A program made the translations under genes and the position numbers. A stretch of 64,000 bases of DNA, taken from the NCBI RefSeq assembly GCF_021233055.1, contig NZ_CP089538.1, positions 3,860,501 through 3,924,500 on the forward strand. The letters are read 5' to 3'. This stretch comes from Spirosoma oryzicola. GTDB lineage: Bacteria > Bacteroidota > Bacteroidia > Cytophagales > Spirosomataceae. Shown here in pieces: positions 33,506 to 43,141 of this stretch. Position 1 is the first letter of the stretch. The number at the start of each line of letters is the position of its first letter. The notes beneath the pieces were generated by a model, which saw only the letters and a list, made by a program, of their open reading frames with translations, did not search any database and was not told the DNA's origin.

Positions 33506-34471
33506 TTATTTCAGTACTTCGACTGTGTTTAACTCTGGTCCTCCACCGTGATTGGCGGAACCGGCAATGATGTAAATGTTGTCTTTGTACACGACAGCCT
33601 GCGTTCCATGACGACCTTCCTTTAGCTTCGGTCCCGCTGTCCAGCGGTTTGTTTTAGGGTCCAGCACTTCGGCCTCGTTGTGCGCCAGCAACTGCGTAGT
33701 TTCGCCACCGATTACCCATACTTTGCCACCCTGCGTTACTGCCGTGCCACCCGCTCGCTGAGTCGGAATGTTGGAGGTAGCGGGCAGGGTTTCCCAACGG
33801 CCCGTTTTAAAATCGTACACGTCTACTTCGGCAATGGTCGTTTCGAGCACTTTGTTGATACGCGCGGTTGAGTTGCGTCCACCGGCCAGGTACAATTTAT
33901 CCCCGACGACCGCTGCGGCAATGTGATCGCGCGTGCGGGGCGCGTCAGCCAGTCGTTTCCAGGTGTTTGTCTTCGGATCATATTCGTCCAGCCAGGCAAC
34001 GTGACCATCGTAATGGCCATCGATGATGCCACAGGCCATGTAAATCTTGTCTTTATAGACTACAATACCCGCCGATCCACGCAGCCGCTCTTTGGGAATT
34101 TCGGGACCTTTCCGCCATTCGCCCTGTTTGGGACTGTAGATGTATATATTCGGAATCGGGGTTTCATGCGGGTATTTTCCTTCAAACGCACCCATCACGT
34201 AAATTTCACCGTTGTAATTGATCGCCTGAAAATGGTTCATCTCAACCGGCGGGGTCGGCAGCCGCTTCCAGACCATCGTTTTCAGATTGAGGGCTTCGAG
34301 TGGTTTCATGCCCCGACCGCCTAACGCGTACAGGCTGTCGCCGACCAGTGCAGCTGCATTCTCGTGGCGTTTCTCGCAGGTATTCTGCGTAGTAACCGGT
34401 TGCCACTCCTGTGCGTAGGCACTCGTACCAACGGCCATTAGACCAAAGCAATAGAGCAAATATCGATTCAT
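33506..34471 (-). CDS. Periplasmic Kelch-repeat protein
   Basis: 321 residues with a signal peptide ending SAYAQ. Six Kelch-type blades can be followed, each with a GG doublet or near-variant: ALVGDSLYALGGRGMKPLEA, YNGEIYVMGAFEG, YKDKIYMACGIIDG, VGDKLYLAGGRN, QGGKVWVIGGETTQ and YKDNIYIIAGSAN. Together they form a six-bladed propeller. Kelch proteins of this kind in Bacteroidota can act as sialic-acid mutarotase-like or galactose-oxidase-like folds, but no catalytic signature is visible. Same strand as the DUF1080 gene behind it (52 bases), so likely co-transcribed. Confidence 0.88.
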   Translation of the reverse strand: MNRYLLYCFGLMAVGTSAYAQEWQPVTTQNTCEKRHENAAALVGDSLYALGGRGMKPLEALNLKTMVWKRLPTPPVEMNHFQAINYNGEIYVMGAFEGKYPHETPIPNIYIYSPKQGEWRKGPEIPKERLRGSAGIVVYKDKIYMACGIIDGHYDGHVAWLDEYDPKTNTWKRLADAPRTRDHIAAAVVGDKLYLAGGRNSTARINKVLETTIAEVDVYDFKTGRWETLPATSNIPTQRAGGTAVTQGGKVWVIGGETTQLLAHNEAEVLDPKTNRWTAGPKLKEGRHGTQAVVYKDNIYIIAGSANHGGGPELNTVEVLK

Positions 34472-34522
34472 AAGCGGTTGTAGAATTATTCCGATCAGGT
34501 TAATTGTGTCTAAAGTGACGAC

Positions 34523-35431
34523 TTACTTGCCTTTGTATTTACACAACGTATTGTCGGATTTTATAAAATACAATTTGTAGTTAAGCGCTTTAGGATCAGT
34601 ACATCCTTTCAAATTTAGTACCTCGACGGTTTTAAAATCAATGGGATGGCTTTCGGCCTGCAAGGCAATATAACCTGTTCCCAGCGGTGTGTTTGCCCGG
34701 TTCATCCAGTACATAGCGGCCTCCTGACTGAAATGGCCCGCTTTCCAGTCGTGATCCTGGCTCACAAACCCTCCGCCAACCTGCGGTTTTTCGTACGTTA
34801 ACACCGTATCCCGACCTACGAGGTGATGCACGATGGAATCGCCCAGCACAATGGCCGAAGCAGTCACCCACTGATCGCCGTTGTACGTCTTAGAATCAGA
34901 GTCAATACAGTGTTCCCCCCTGGGCTTACCCTCCATCGACACCTGGGTACCGGGGGTGCAAAGATTGGCGGTATGCCGCTCTCCTTTGTCCAGTCCACCT
35001 AATAATTGTAGCTCCAGCGACACCGGGAAGGTCTGACTAATTGATAAACTCGCAGCTGACTGCGAATGCACCATCACGCCACTGTTGCGCACGTTCCATG
35101 AATCGCCACCGGGGATCTGATTGCCGACGAAACGATAGGTGAACCGGACGATGTAGTACGAGAACGGCGTTTTATAATACAGGTGCCCATACTTCCCATC
35201 AAACGTTTTGTATTGATCATATGCGATCCGCAACATGCCGTTTTCGACCCGGAATGTGTTTTTGTAATTATCGTTCAGGGGTTGATCCGCGATTTTTATG
35301 TCCCAATCCCGCAGGTCTTTGCCGTTGAATAGCTGAACCCATTCCTGTTTGTCAGGGCTTGACTGAGCCATAGCGGATGAAACGACGAACAAAAGAGAGA
35401 GACTAACCAATAAGTGTACTAATCGATTCAT
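34523..35431 (-). CDS. Secreted DUF1080 (3-keto-glycoside hydrolase-like) protein
   Basis: 302 residues, signal peptide to about MAQS. DUF1080 beta-jelly-roll signatures: EWVQLFNGKDLRDWDIKI, FRVENGMLRIAYDQ, YYIVRFTYRFVGNQIPGG, RNSGVMVHSQSA, LELQLLGGLDKG, and YIALQAESHPIDFKTVEVLN. About 20 C-terminal residues (GCTDPKALNYKLYF, LCKYKG) form a small Cys-containing tail often seen as a 'GCTDPxAxNY' module. Domain members are reported as glycan-active, including 3-keto-disaccharide hydrolases. Upstream of the Kelch gene on the same strand; the two may act on one glycan. Confidence 0.88.
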   Translation of the reverse strand: MNRLVHLLVSLSLLFVVSSAMAQSSPDKQEWVQLFNGKDLRDWDIKIADQPLNDNYKNTFRVENGMLRIAYDQYKTFDGKYGHLYYKTPFSYYIVRFTYRFVGNQIPGGDSWNVRNSGVMVHSQSAASLSISQTFPVSLELQLLGGLDKGERHTANLCTPGTQVSMEGKPRGEHCIDSDSKTYNGDQWVTASAIVLGDSIVHHLVGRDTVLTYEKPQVGGGFVSQDHDWKAGHFSQEAAMYWMNRANTPLGTGYIALQAESHPIDFKTVEVLNLKGCTDPKALNYKLYFIKSDNTLCKYKGK

Positions 35432-35505
35432 GAAGCTGACAGTTGAGAGATTACAACCGAAAAGACACAGTTCGTTTCTGGCTACTTAGGGGTGTACAAA
35501 TAAAA

Positions 35506-35574
35506 GTCGGAATGGATCGGAGTTGATACGCCATATCTTGGAGATATGGCGTATCAACTCCGATCCATTCCGAC
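35506..35574. repeat. 69-bp perfect palindrome (33-bp arms, 3-base loop), copy B
   Basis: Arms begin GTCGGAATGGATCGGAGTTG and end GCCATATCT on either side of TGG; all 33 positions pair. It lies between two minus-strand genes in tandem, not at a convergent site. It has the same total size, stem and loop length and the same 21-bp core as copy A, in reverse orientation. Confidence 0.9.
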
Positions 35575-35593
35575 AGCTTCACAAAATCTCTTT

Positions 35594-36880
35594 TTACGTT
35601 TTCCGTTTTTTCTTCCGGGCCGAAGGAAACAATACGTTGTTCAGGATCAGCCGGTAGCCGGGCGAATGTGGATGGAGCTTTAAATCGGTCGGATTGCGAA
35701 ACCCACCACCCCGTGATCCTTCAGGATCGTGACCGCCGTAGAACGTCCACTGGCCGCGTCCTACCTCACCGTAGATATACCGGTCCGATGTTTTGCCTTC
35801 GCCCATCACCAGGCTGCTTGGCTTAACGGCTCCTTTCCGAAAAGCGGTTGTCTGCCCGAAAAATTCTTTGATAATCGATTCGTGGTTCTGCGTAAGCATG
35901 GAAGGAATCACATCCCACTTGGCCGAGAAATTAAACAGTTCGAAAAAACCGCTCGACTGATCATACCCACGTCCGTTGGCTGAATTGATGTCGGAAAAGG
36001 TCGAGAAACCCCGATAGCCGTTGTCGGCTTCGAGCGTAAAATTTCCGAAGGCCAGCGTTTTCGTAAAATCAAGTTTATCCTGCGCGTCGGGGTCGACACC
36101 GTCACCGTCGTAGGCACTGCTTACAATATCGACGCCGTCAGCCGCCAAGGCAATATCGAGGGTTTCAGCCGCCGAACACATGGCAAACAAGTAGCCACCA
36201 CCCGCACAAAACTCTTTGATCCCTTTGGCAACAGCTAGTTTCATCTGCGAAACTTTGGGATAGCCATACTTACGCGCAATATCTTCCTGAACCTTGATGT
36301 CGGTCAACGACTGACGGTGCATATTCCGTCCGTACTGTCCCGTAAAATCCTCGTGATGCAGGTGCAGCCAGTCATACTTTGGCAAATCACCTTTCAGTAC
36401 CTCTTCGTCGTAAATAACTTCGTAGGGAATTTCGGCGTAGGTCAGCACCAGCAAAACGGCATCGGTATTTTCGAACTCCGCCGGACTAACCTTGATGGGC
36501 GAATAAACGATGATTTTAGCCGCTTTTTGAAGCGTCACCACGTTCATGTTCAGATCGGGGTCGGACAACTGTTGCTTAAGTGAAGCCGCTTTGGCGTCGG
36601 ATATGGCTTCGAAGGAAACACCCCGAACGCGACATTCCGTCTCGACAGCCTGCGTTTGTTTGACCATAAAGCTACCGCCCCGGTAGTTCAGAAGCCAGTC
36701 GACATCTTCGCCGTCTTTGAGCACTTTGTAGGCAATGCCATAAGCCTTGAGGTGATTACTCTGCTGATCGTCCATCGGAATCAGAACGGCCCCCGCCCGA
36801 CTGACCAATCCCACCAGCAGCAACAGAAAAGAGAAAGCTATTTGTCGTATCGGAATACGAAAAGTAACATACCATTCCAT
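35594..36880 (-). CDS. Exported amidotransferase-like protein, often called 'asparagine synthetase B'
   Basis: About 428 residues from MEWYVTF; a start three codons earlier is possible. A membrane-targeting segment (about 13-32) makes the protein exported. The body resembles class-I-glutamine-amidotransferase-like sequences: HLHHEDFTGQYGR, AVAKGIKEFCAGGGYLFAMC, SSAYDGDGVDPD, and near the end GQWTFYGGHDPEGSRGGGF. Databases often label such proteins asparagine synthetase B, which I believe is a carried-over error, since the PP-loop synthetase and N-terminal nucleophile Cys are absent. Function unknown. It ends with a Lys/Arg-rich tail. Confidence 0.7.
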   Translation of the reverse strand: MEWYVTFRIPIRQIAFSFLLLLVGLVSRAGAVLIPMDDQQSNHLKAYGIAYKVLKDGEDVDWLLNYRGGSFMVKQTQAVETECRVRGVSFEAISDAKAASLKQQLSDPDLNMNVVTLQKAAKIIVYSPIKVSPAEFENTDAVLLVLTYAEIPYEVIYDEEVLKGDLPKYDWLHLHHEDFTGQYGRNMHRQSLTDIKVQEDIARKYGYPKVSQMKLAVAKGIKEFCAGGGYLFAMCSAAETLDIALAADGVDIVSSAYDGDGVDPDAQDKLDFTKTLAFGNFTLEADNGYRGFSTFSDINSANGRGYDQSSGFFELFNFSAKWDVIPSMLTQNHESIIKEFFGQTTAFRKGAVKPSSLVMGEGKTSDRYIYGEVGRGQWTFYGGHDPEGSRGGGFRNPTDLKLHPHSPGYRLILNNVLFPSARKKKRKT

Positions 36881-37025
36881 AGTGTGCATTATTTTTGACC
36901 TAACGTTGCGAACTCACTGCCAAAGCCACGTTTCGTTCGTCGTTCAAGGGGTTCTGCTGGTCGTTTGTCTGAGTCAATGCCCATGAACTAAAAACCAACA
37001 TTTTCTTCAACTACGCATCAATTCA

Positions 37026-39617
37026 ATGGTCTGGAACTCTCCATTACTCACTCGTTACGGCGTTACTGCAAGCACTCTTTTCCTACTCGTTATGTCCTTT
37101 TGCCAATCATCCGTTATTGCTCAATCCCCATCGGTCGAGACCGGTGTTTCGCAAACGCTGGCAAAAGCGCGAAAGCAAACCATCAGCAAAATAGCTTATG
37201 CCTTAAAGTTCGACATTCCCGCGCAAAAAAACCAGCCTATTCCCGCCATGGAATCAATAAGATTTGACTGGGCAAAAAACGCGGCTCCGCTCCAACTCGA
37301 CTTCAAAGAAGAACGTGCTCATTTGCAGACTGTTTCTGTCAACGGAAAGCCAATTTCGGTTGCTTTTGAACGTGAACATATCCTCATTCCAGCGGCTCAA
37401 TTGAAGCCCGGAACGAACACGATTTCAATCCAGTTTACGGCGGGTAATCTGTCGCTTAATCGCAACGACGATTACCTCTACACGTTGCTCGTTCCCGACC
37501 GCGCCCGCACGGTATTTCCCTGCTTCGATCAACCCGATCTGAAAGCGACGTTTCAGCTGTCGCTAACAGTTCCGAATGGCTGGCAGTCAATGACCAATGC
37601 CCCCGTGCAGGATTCGTCCGTCGCGGGCAATCGCAAAACCGTCAACTTTCAAACGTCCGACATTATCCCAACGTATCTGTTCTCATTTGTAGCGGGTAAG
37701 TTCACCGCTGTCTCGCGAATGCTGAACAATCGGCCCATGACGCTTCTTCACCGCGAGACCGACACGACCAAAATCCGGCTCAGCCTGGACCCTATTTTTA
37801 AGCTACACGCCGACGCGCTGACGTTTCTGGAAGCGTACACCCAGATTCCATATCCGTTTAAAAAGTTTGATTTTGCGGCTATCCCCGATTTTCAGTACGG
37901 CGGTATGGAACACGTCGGTGCGATTGATTACCGGTTGTCGAGCTTGTTTCTGGATAATGGGGCCACGCGCGACCAGAAGTTATCCCGCGCGACGTTGATT
38001 GCCCATGAAACGGCGCACATGTGGTTTGGCGACATGGTTACCATGCGCTGGTTCGACGACGTGTGGCTGAAAGAGGTATTTGCCAATTTCATGGCCGATA
38101 AGATTACCGAGGTTTCAACGCCGGATGCCAATTACGACTTACAATTCGTAGTCGATCATTTTCCGGCAGCGTACGCCGTTGACCGCACTGAAGGCGCCAA
38201 CCCCATTGGTCAACCGTTGGCCAATTTGCAGGAAGCCGGTACGCTGTACGGCGGCATCATCTACCACAAAGCGCCCATTATGATGCGACAGCTGGAACGC
38301 TTGATGGGCAAAACGGCCATGCGCGACGGGCTACGTCAGTACCTCAAGAAATACGCGTTCAGCAACGCCACCTGGGCTGATCTGATTGGCATTCTGGACA
38401 CGTACACGCCTACCGACCTGGAAGCTTGGAACCGCGTTTGGGTCAACGAAACCGGACGACCCACGTTCAGTTACCAGCTCGATCAAAAAGAAGGTAAAAT
38501 TAGCCGCTTCGTTGTTTCGCAGAAAGGCGAAGATGGCAGCAGCCGGTTGTGGCCGCAGGGTTTTGAAGTCGCTCTGGTTTACCCGGATCACGTTGACGAG
38601 GTAACGGTATCGATGACACAGGCGCAGGTAACTGTACCCGAAGCCGTTGGAAAGCCAGCGCCGTTGTTCGTTGTGTTCAATTCGTCGGGGCAAGGTTACG
38701 GCTTATTCCCGGTCGATACGGCGATGTTGTCGAAACTGGCGACGCTCAAAAATCCGGTGACGCGGGCTTCTGCCTACATTAATCTTTTCGAGAATATGCA
38801 ATCGGGGCACATCATTGATCCGGTGCGCCTTGGAACGATCTATCAAAACTTACTGGGCAATGAGCCGGAAGAACTGAACCTGCGTTTGCTGACGAGTCAA
38901 CTGTCGGATATCGTCTGGAATTTTACCAAACCGGATAAACGCTCGGCGCTGGCGACTTCTGTGGAACAAGCTGCGTGGCAGGCAATGGAACGGGAAACGG
39001 CTGCTGGAAAGAAGAAACTCCTGTTTCGTTTGTACCAGAACATTGCCTCCAGTACCGTAGCAAAAAATCGGCTGTATACCATCTGGAACGAGCAGAAAGC
39101 GCCAGCGGGTGTTACCCTTACAGAGGATGATTATACGAGTCTAGCCCTGGCGTTGGCCGTTCGTGATTATCCGGCAGAAGGTATTCTAGCGAAGCAATTA
39201 AGTCGCATCAAGAACCCCGACCGTAAGAAACGACTAGACTTTATGATGCCCGCGTTATCGTCCAACGTCGCCGAGCGCGATGCGTTTTTTGCGTCACTGG
39301 CCACTGAAACCAATCGCGAACGCGAAGCCTGGGTAACGGCGGCTCTGGGTTATTTGCATCATCCGTTGCGGGCGCAAACCTCGGCCAAATACCTGGTCAA
39401 GAGCCTGGACCTGCTGGAAGAAATTCAGCGGACGGGCGATATTTTCTTTCCTGAATCGTGGCTACGCTCGATTCTTTCAAGCTACCAGACGCCCGAAACG
39501 GCACAACTGGTTCGTAAATTCCTGGCCGACCGGCCTACGTACAATCCACGTTTGCGGGCCAAGCTCCTGCAAGCCGCCGACAATTCGTTCCGGTCCAGTA
39601 AGCTGCTGTATCAATGA
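37026..39617 (+). CDS. M1-family aminopeptidase, exported
   Basis: 863 residues with a signal peptide ending about SVIAQS. Beta-sandwich domain first, then the exopeptidase signature QYGGMEHVGAI (a GAMEN variant, GGMEH), and the thermolysin-like zinc site HETAHMWFGDM with His327 and His331, catalytic Glu328 and third ligand Glu350. About 400 C-terminal residues are helical, as in the ERAP/PepN C-domain. It removes N-terminal residues from peptides in the periplasm. Stand-alone gene with a 137-base promoter region. Size matches periplasmic M1 enzymes of Bacteroidota. Confidence 0.95.
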   Translation: MVWNSPLLTRYGVTASTLFLLVMSFCQSSVIAQSPSVETGVSQTLAKARKQTISKIAYALKFDIPAQKNQPIPAMESIRFDWAKNAAPLQLDFKEERAHLQTVSVNGKPISVAFEREHILIPAAQLKPGTNTISIQFTAGNLSLNRNDDYLYTLLVPDRARTVFPCFDQPDLKATFQLSLTVPNGWQSMTNAPVQDSSVAGNRKTVNFQTSDIIPTYLFSFVAGKFTAVSRMLNNRPMTLLHRETDTTKIRLSLDPIFKLHADALTFLEAYTQIPYPFKKFDFAAIPDFQYGGMEHVGAIDYRLSSLFLDNGATRDQKLSRATLIAHETAHMWFGDMVTMRWFDDVWLKEVFANFMADKITEVSTPDANYDLQFVVDHFPAAYAVDRTEGANPIGQPLANLQEAGTLYGGIIYHKAPIMMRQLERLMGKTAMRDGLRQYLKKYAFSNATWADLIGILDTYTPTDLEAWNRVWVNETGRPTFSYQLDQKEGKISRFVVSQKGEDGSSRLWPQGFEVALVYPDHVDEVTVSMTQAQVTVPEAVGKPAPLFVVFNSSGQGYGLFPVDTAMLSKLATLKNPVTRASAYINLFENMQSGHIIDPVRLGTIYQNLLGNEPEELNLRLLTSQLSDIVWNFTKPDKRSALATSVEQAAWQAMERETAAGKKKLLFRLYQNIASSTVAKNRLYTIWNEQKAPAGVTLTEDDYTSLALALAVRDYPAEGILAKQLSRIKNPDRKKRLDFMMPALSSNVAERDAFFASLATETNREREAWVTAALGYLHHPLRAQTSAKYLVKSLDLLEEIQRTGDIFFPESWLRSILSSYQTPETAQLVRKFLADRPTYNPRLRAKLLQAADNSFRSSKLLYQ

Positions 39618-39845
39618 CATTACCCGGTGACGTTTTCCCGTTGTTCGTACGAGCCGATTGGTTAGCCAATCCGTTACCCAGCTCAAGGATAGCGCCAATT
39701 TATTCCGATAGAAAATTAAAAGGACTGCAATCTATTTCCTTATCAGCCTGTTGCTTCCTTTAGTAGCTATTCGCTGAATGTTTTCGTATCTGGCAACCCA
39801 ACCCGGCTCTAGCTACGTTTATTTTAACCCGTTACTGAAGTACTG

Positions 39846-40163
39846 ATGAGCTTTTTCAATTCTTTAAAAACTCGACTGCGCGTTGTTGGTTTTGGCGAAG
39901 GGGTTTCGTTCCTGCTACTCCTGTTTATTGCCGTTCCCCTCAAACGAATCTACGGCCACCCGGAAGCGGTCCAGATTCTCGGACCCATTCACGGCCTTCT
40001 TTTTATTTATTACGTGTTACTCATCGTTCAGGCCAAAACGGAATATAGCTGGTCCTGGGGTAAAACCGGATTAGCTTTCCTGGCGTCACTTTTACCGGGT
40101 GGCACGTTTTACGCTGATCACAAAGTATTTCGCCACTTGCCCGAAACGGTCGAGCAGGTATGA
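39846..40163 (+). CDS. DUF3817-type small membrane protein
   Basis: 105 residues. Three membrane helices (GVSFLLLLFIAVPLKRI, HGLLFIYYVLLIVQAK, TGLAFLASLLPGGTFY). The first has the LRVVGFGEG start usual for DUF3817, and the last carries the PGGTFYADHKVF ending. No function is known for the family. Downstream is a clean terminator; it is convergent with the small coiled-coil gene. Confidence 0.85.
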   Translation: MSFFNSLKTRLRVVGFGEGVSFLLLLFIAVPLKRIYGHPEAVQILGPIHGLLFIYYVLLIVQAKTEYSWSWGKTGLAFLASLLPGGTFYADHKVFRHLPETVEQV

Positions 40164-40192
40164 TCATAGCGAACGGTTTACAAATTCTTAAA

Positions 40193-40226
40193 TAAAAAAG
40201 CCGGACATCCCTGTCCGGCTTTTTTA
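40193..40226. terminator. Bidirectional intrinsic terminator
   Basis: AAAAAAGCCGGACA / TGTCCGGCTTTTTT with a 4-base loop, between two convergent genes. Confidence 0.92.
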
Positions 40227-40241
40227 TCAGGCACGCGTGTA

Positions 40242-40544
40242 TTATTTAGCGGCTTCAACAGCGGCTGCTGCTTCGATGGCGGCAATGGCGGCACCGTTTT
40301 TCTCGCCGTATTCGTCCCGTTGTGTTTCAAAGTAGGAGAAAATCTCATTGATCGAATCGACGTTCTCGGCAATTTTCGAATGCATCTCACCCAGGTTTTT
40401 TTCCAGAGTCGAGTCATTCAGTCCGTTCATGTTGTCTACTTCGATCTGACTGATTTTAGTGATGATCGCCGTTTGGCTATTCTGTAAATCTTCCAGTTCA
40501 CGAACGACTTTGTTCATCAATTCAAATTTCTGCGCTTTATCCAT
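40242..40544 (-). CDS. Small coiled-coil protein of unknown function
   Basis: 100 residues from MDKAQKFELM; the frame is open further upstream, but that part has no coding character and this Met is preceded by a purine-rich stretch. Almost the whole protein is helical with heptad spacing (VVRELEDLQNSQ, TLEKNLGEMHSKIAEN), ending in an Ala-rich tail (AAIAAIEAAAAVEAAK). No signal peptide. Could be a scaffold or a structural protein; no family recognised. Confidence 0.65.
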   Translation of the reverse strand: MDKAQKFELMNKVVRELEDLQNSQTAIITKISQIEVDNMNGLNDSTLEKNLGEMHSKIAENVDSINEIFSYFETQRDEYGEKNGAAIAAIEAAAAVEAAK

Positions 40545-40668
40545 GATAGATCTAGTTTTGTTGAGTATCCATCCTATAACCGCGCAGAATGGCAAATGGT
40601 TATTGCTCGACGATAACTTATGGTCAAAGACAGCGTTGAAGAGGTCACCCACAACGAATGCAATACCT

Positions 40669-41265
40669 TTAGGTAACAGTCGTGTAGCGCTTGTACACGG
40701 TTACAATCTCTACCGTTTTCCATCCCGAACGGGTATATAATCGCTTACTGTTTATAATCTTCACGCGATCACCGGCTTCAATGGTTACGGCTTTAGGCGG
40801 AGCGAATTGTTCAGGATCAGGTAACGGCTCATTATCCGGCTTCAATTGCATTTGCCGTATGTCTTTGTCAAAGTCAAACTGTCGGGATACTGCCTGCCAG
40901 TTGTAGTTAACCGTGGCAAGAGAATCATAGGCAACTGGCTCCTTGTTGGTGTATGGGTTACGCACGTACTGCTCCGGCCAGGCATGGTAAAACCCAAAAA
41001 AGCGTTCGGACCGGTGTACACTCGGACCGTTGATGTCTATCCGCAAATCGGTCGTAGCCAGATCTCGTAGTTCAACCAGCATATCCGTCGAGGGTTTCCC
41101 GTCGAAATTGGCATCGACAGCCTCGCTGGCTACTGAAGATACCGGCCTGTATTTACCGTGAAAGCGTTCGTGTAACGATATAAAATCTTCATTCGGGGCA
41201 AGCGTCTGTTGACAGCCAACCGCACTAATAAGCCAAAGTAGGGCAAGCACACCGGTTCGTTTCAT
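40669..41265 (-). CDS. Lipoprotein of unknown function
   Basis: 198 residues with lipoprotein signal MKRTGVLALLWLISAVGC (lipobox SAVGC). The mature part has mixed beta/alpha character (VDANFDGKPSTDMLVELRDL; KTVEIVTVYKRY at the end). The N-DFDGK motif resembles a repeats-in-metal-binding region but is single. No family recognised. It is divergent from the second catalase gene, with 241 bases of AT-rich DNA between. Confidence 0.7.
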   Translation of the reverse strand: MKRTGVLALLWLISAVGCQQTLAPNEDFISLHERFHGKYRPVSSVASEAVDANFDGKPSTDMLVELRDLATTDLRIDINGPSVHRSERFFGFYHAWPEQYVRNPYTNKEPVAYDSLATVNYNWQAVSRQFDFDKDIRQMQLKPDNEPLPDPEQFAPPKAVTIEAGDRVKIINSKRLYTRSGWKTVEIVTVYKRYTTVT

Positions 41266-41402
41266 AGGAAAAGGCAGATTGAACGTTTTCGAATCTAACT
41301 ATATAATACCCTCAAGTTTCACTTTATACTCGTTTTGCACACACAACACGGCGAATAATCTACATCATTAAATATATCTATATCATTATAAATTAAATCA
41401 AT

Positions 41403-41434
41403 TTGATCTATATATTCATTGCTAGTAATATTGT
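41403..41434 (+). promoter_or_regulatory. Possible promoter of the second catalase gene
   Basis: TTTG at 41403-41406 and TAATATTG at 41427-41434, a 20-base gap. This fits the TTTG / TAnnTTTG Bacteroidota promoter except for one base in the -7 element. It lies about 70 bases upstream of the start, in a very AT-rich region. Confidence 0.4.
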
Positions 41435-41506
41435 CCCATCATATAAGTCGCACGTTAACAAAAAAAATAAGTAGCCTTTCATTCACTACTAATTCATTCG
41501 ACTCCA

Positions 41507-43009
41507 ATGGAAAACCAGCCAACTAAACTTACCACCGCTTCGGGAAGCCCGTACTTCGAACACGAAAACACCATGTCGGTTGGACAGCGTGGGCCGTTGC
41601 TGTTACAGGATTATATCCTGCACGAAAAAATGGCGCACTTCAACCGGGAGCGGATTCCAGAACGCGTTGTCCACGCCAAAGGATCAGGCGCTTACGGGAC
41701 GTTCACGGTAACGCATGACATCAGCAAATACACCCGTGCCAAACTGTTCAACGAGATTGGCAAGGAAACACGGGTATTCCTGCGCTTTTCGACCGTGGGT
41801 GGTGAGAAAGGCTCTGCCGATACCGAGCGCGATCCACGTGGTTTTGCATTGAAGTTTTACACGGAAGATGGCAACTGGGATCTTGTAGGCAACAACACAC
41901 CCGTATTTTTCATCAAAGACCCGAAGAAGTTCAGCGACTTCATTCATACCCAGAAACGCGATCCGTACACGAACTGCAAATCGGCCACGATGATGTGGGA
42001 CTTCTGGAGTCTGAACCCCGAAAGTCTGCACCAGGTTTTGATTCTGATGTCGGATCGTGGTACGCCCGACGGCTATCGGCACATGAATGGTTATGGCTCG
42101 CACACGTTCTCGATGATCAATGCTGACAACGAACGCGTTTGGGTAAAATTCCATTTTAAAACCGCGCAGGGCATCAAGAATTTCAGCAATGACGAAGCCG
42201 TCAAGATGAAAGGAATGGACCCCGACTACGCGCAGCGCGACCTGGTAACCTCAATCGACAAAGGCGATTTCCCACGTTGGAACGTCAAGATTCAGGTGAT
42301 GACCGAAGAACAAGCGAAAGCGTTCCGCTGGAACCCCTTCGATCTGACCAAAGTATGGCCGCAGGGCGATTTCCCGCTAATCGATGTGGGTACGCTGGAA
42401 TTGAATCAGAACCCAAACAACTACTTCGCTGATGTTGAGCAGGCTGCCTTTGCGCCCGCCCACGTTATCGATGGCATCAGCTATTCACCCGACCGGATGC
42501 TACAGGGCCGTATCCTGTCGTACCCCGACGCCCAACGCTACCGGCTTGGCGGCAACTACGAGCAGATTCCTGTAAACCGCTGCCCGTTCGCCGTTAACAA
42601 TTACCAGCGCGACGGACAGATGCGCGTCGACGGAAACGGTGGTCGTTCTACCAATTATTTCCCGAATAGCTTTGACAATATCGTTGCTGACGAGAGCTAC
42701 AAACAACCGGCTTGGGATTTAGGAACGTCAGTAGCCGATTGGTACGACCGGAATGCGCCGGGTGAGAATGACCATTACACGCAGCCGGGTAATCTCTGGC
42801 GGTTGATGACCCCTGAGCAGAAAATTAATACTGTTAACAACATCGTGGGAGCCATGAGCGGCATCGATGGCCCGAAACGGGATCAAATTGTCAATTTACA
42901 ACTGTGCCACTGGTTCCGCGCTGATTTATCGCTGGGTATGAGCATTGCCCAAGGTTTGGGTATCAACATGGAAACATTGCAAGGGGCAATGCCTACGCAA
43001 CACGCTTAA
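41507..43009 (+). CDS. Haem catalase, standard length
   Basis: 500 residues, beginning [40 protein letters not shown] with catalytic His56; [14 protein letters not shown] with Asn129; haem ligand Tyr339 in [16 protein letters not shown]-binding region of the small-subunit clade is present ([12 protein letters not shown]). It removes hydrogen peroxide. Compared with the gene at 31833 it has no disordered N- or C-terminal tail. Having two different catalases 8 kb apart on the same strand suggests duplication followed by divergence, or two acquisitions. Confidence 0.96.
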   Translation: MENQPTKLTTASGSPYFEHENTMSVGQRGPLLLQDYILHEKMAHFNRERIPERVVHAKGSGAYGTFTVTHDISKYTRAKLFNEIGKETRVFLRFSTVGGEKGSADTERDPRGFALKFYTEDGNWDLVGNNTPVFFIKDPKKFSDFIHTQKRDPYTNCKSATMMWDFWSLNPESLHQVLILMSDRGTPDGYRHMNGYGSHTFSMINADNERVWVKFHFKTAQGIKNFSNDEAVKMKGMDPDYAQRDLVTSIDKGDFPRWNVKIQVMTEEQAKAFRWNPFDLTKVWPQGDFPLIDVGTLELNQNPNNYFADVEQAAFAPAHVIDGISYSPDRMLQGRILSYPDAQRYRLGGNYEQIPVNRCPFAVNNYQRDGQMRVDGNGGRSTNYFPNSFDNIVADESYKQPAWDLGTSVADWYDRNAPGENDHYTQPGNLWRLMTPEQKINTVNNIVGAMSGIDGPKRDQIVNLQLCHWFRADLSLGMSIAQGLGINMETLQGAMPTQHA

Positions 43010-43032
43010 TAGTATTTTTCCTGTATCTTGGT

Positions 43033-43070
43033 AAAACAAAGCCGGATAAAATTATCCGGCTTTGTTTTTT
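43033..43070 (+). terminator. Intrinsic terminator of the second catalase gene
   Basis: AAAACAAAGCCGGATAA and its perfect complement with a 2-base spacer, then further T. Confidence 0.92.
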
Positions 43071-43141
43071 GTCATGCGCAAGAATCGGGTTGGCTTCCCA
43101 TCGGGTTATAGCGACTTTTGTGTAGTCAAACCAACAAACCG

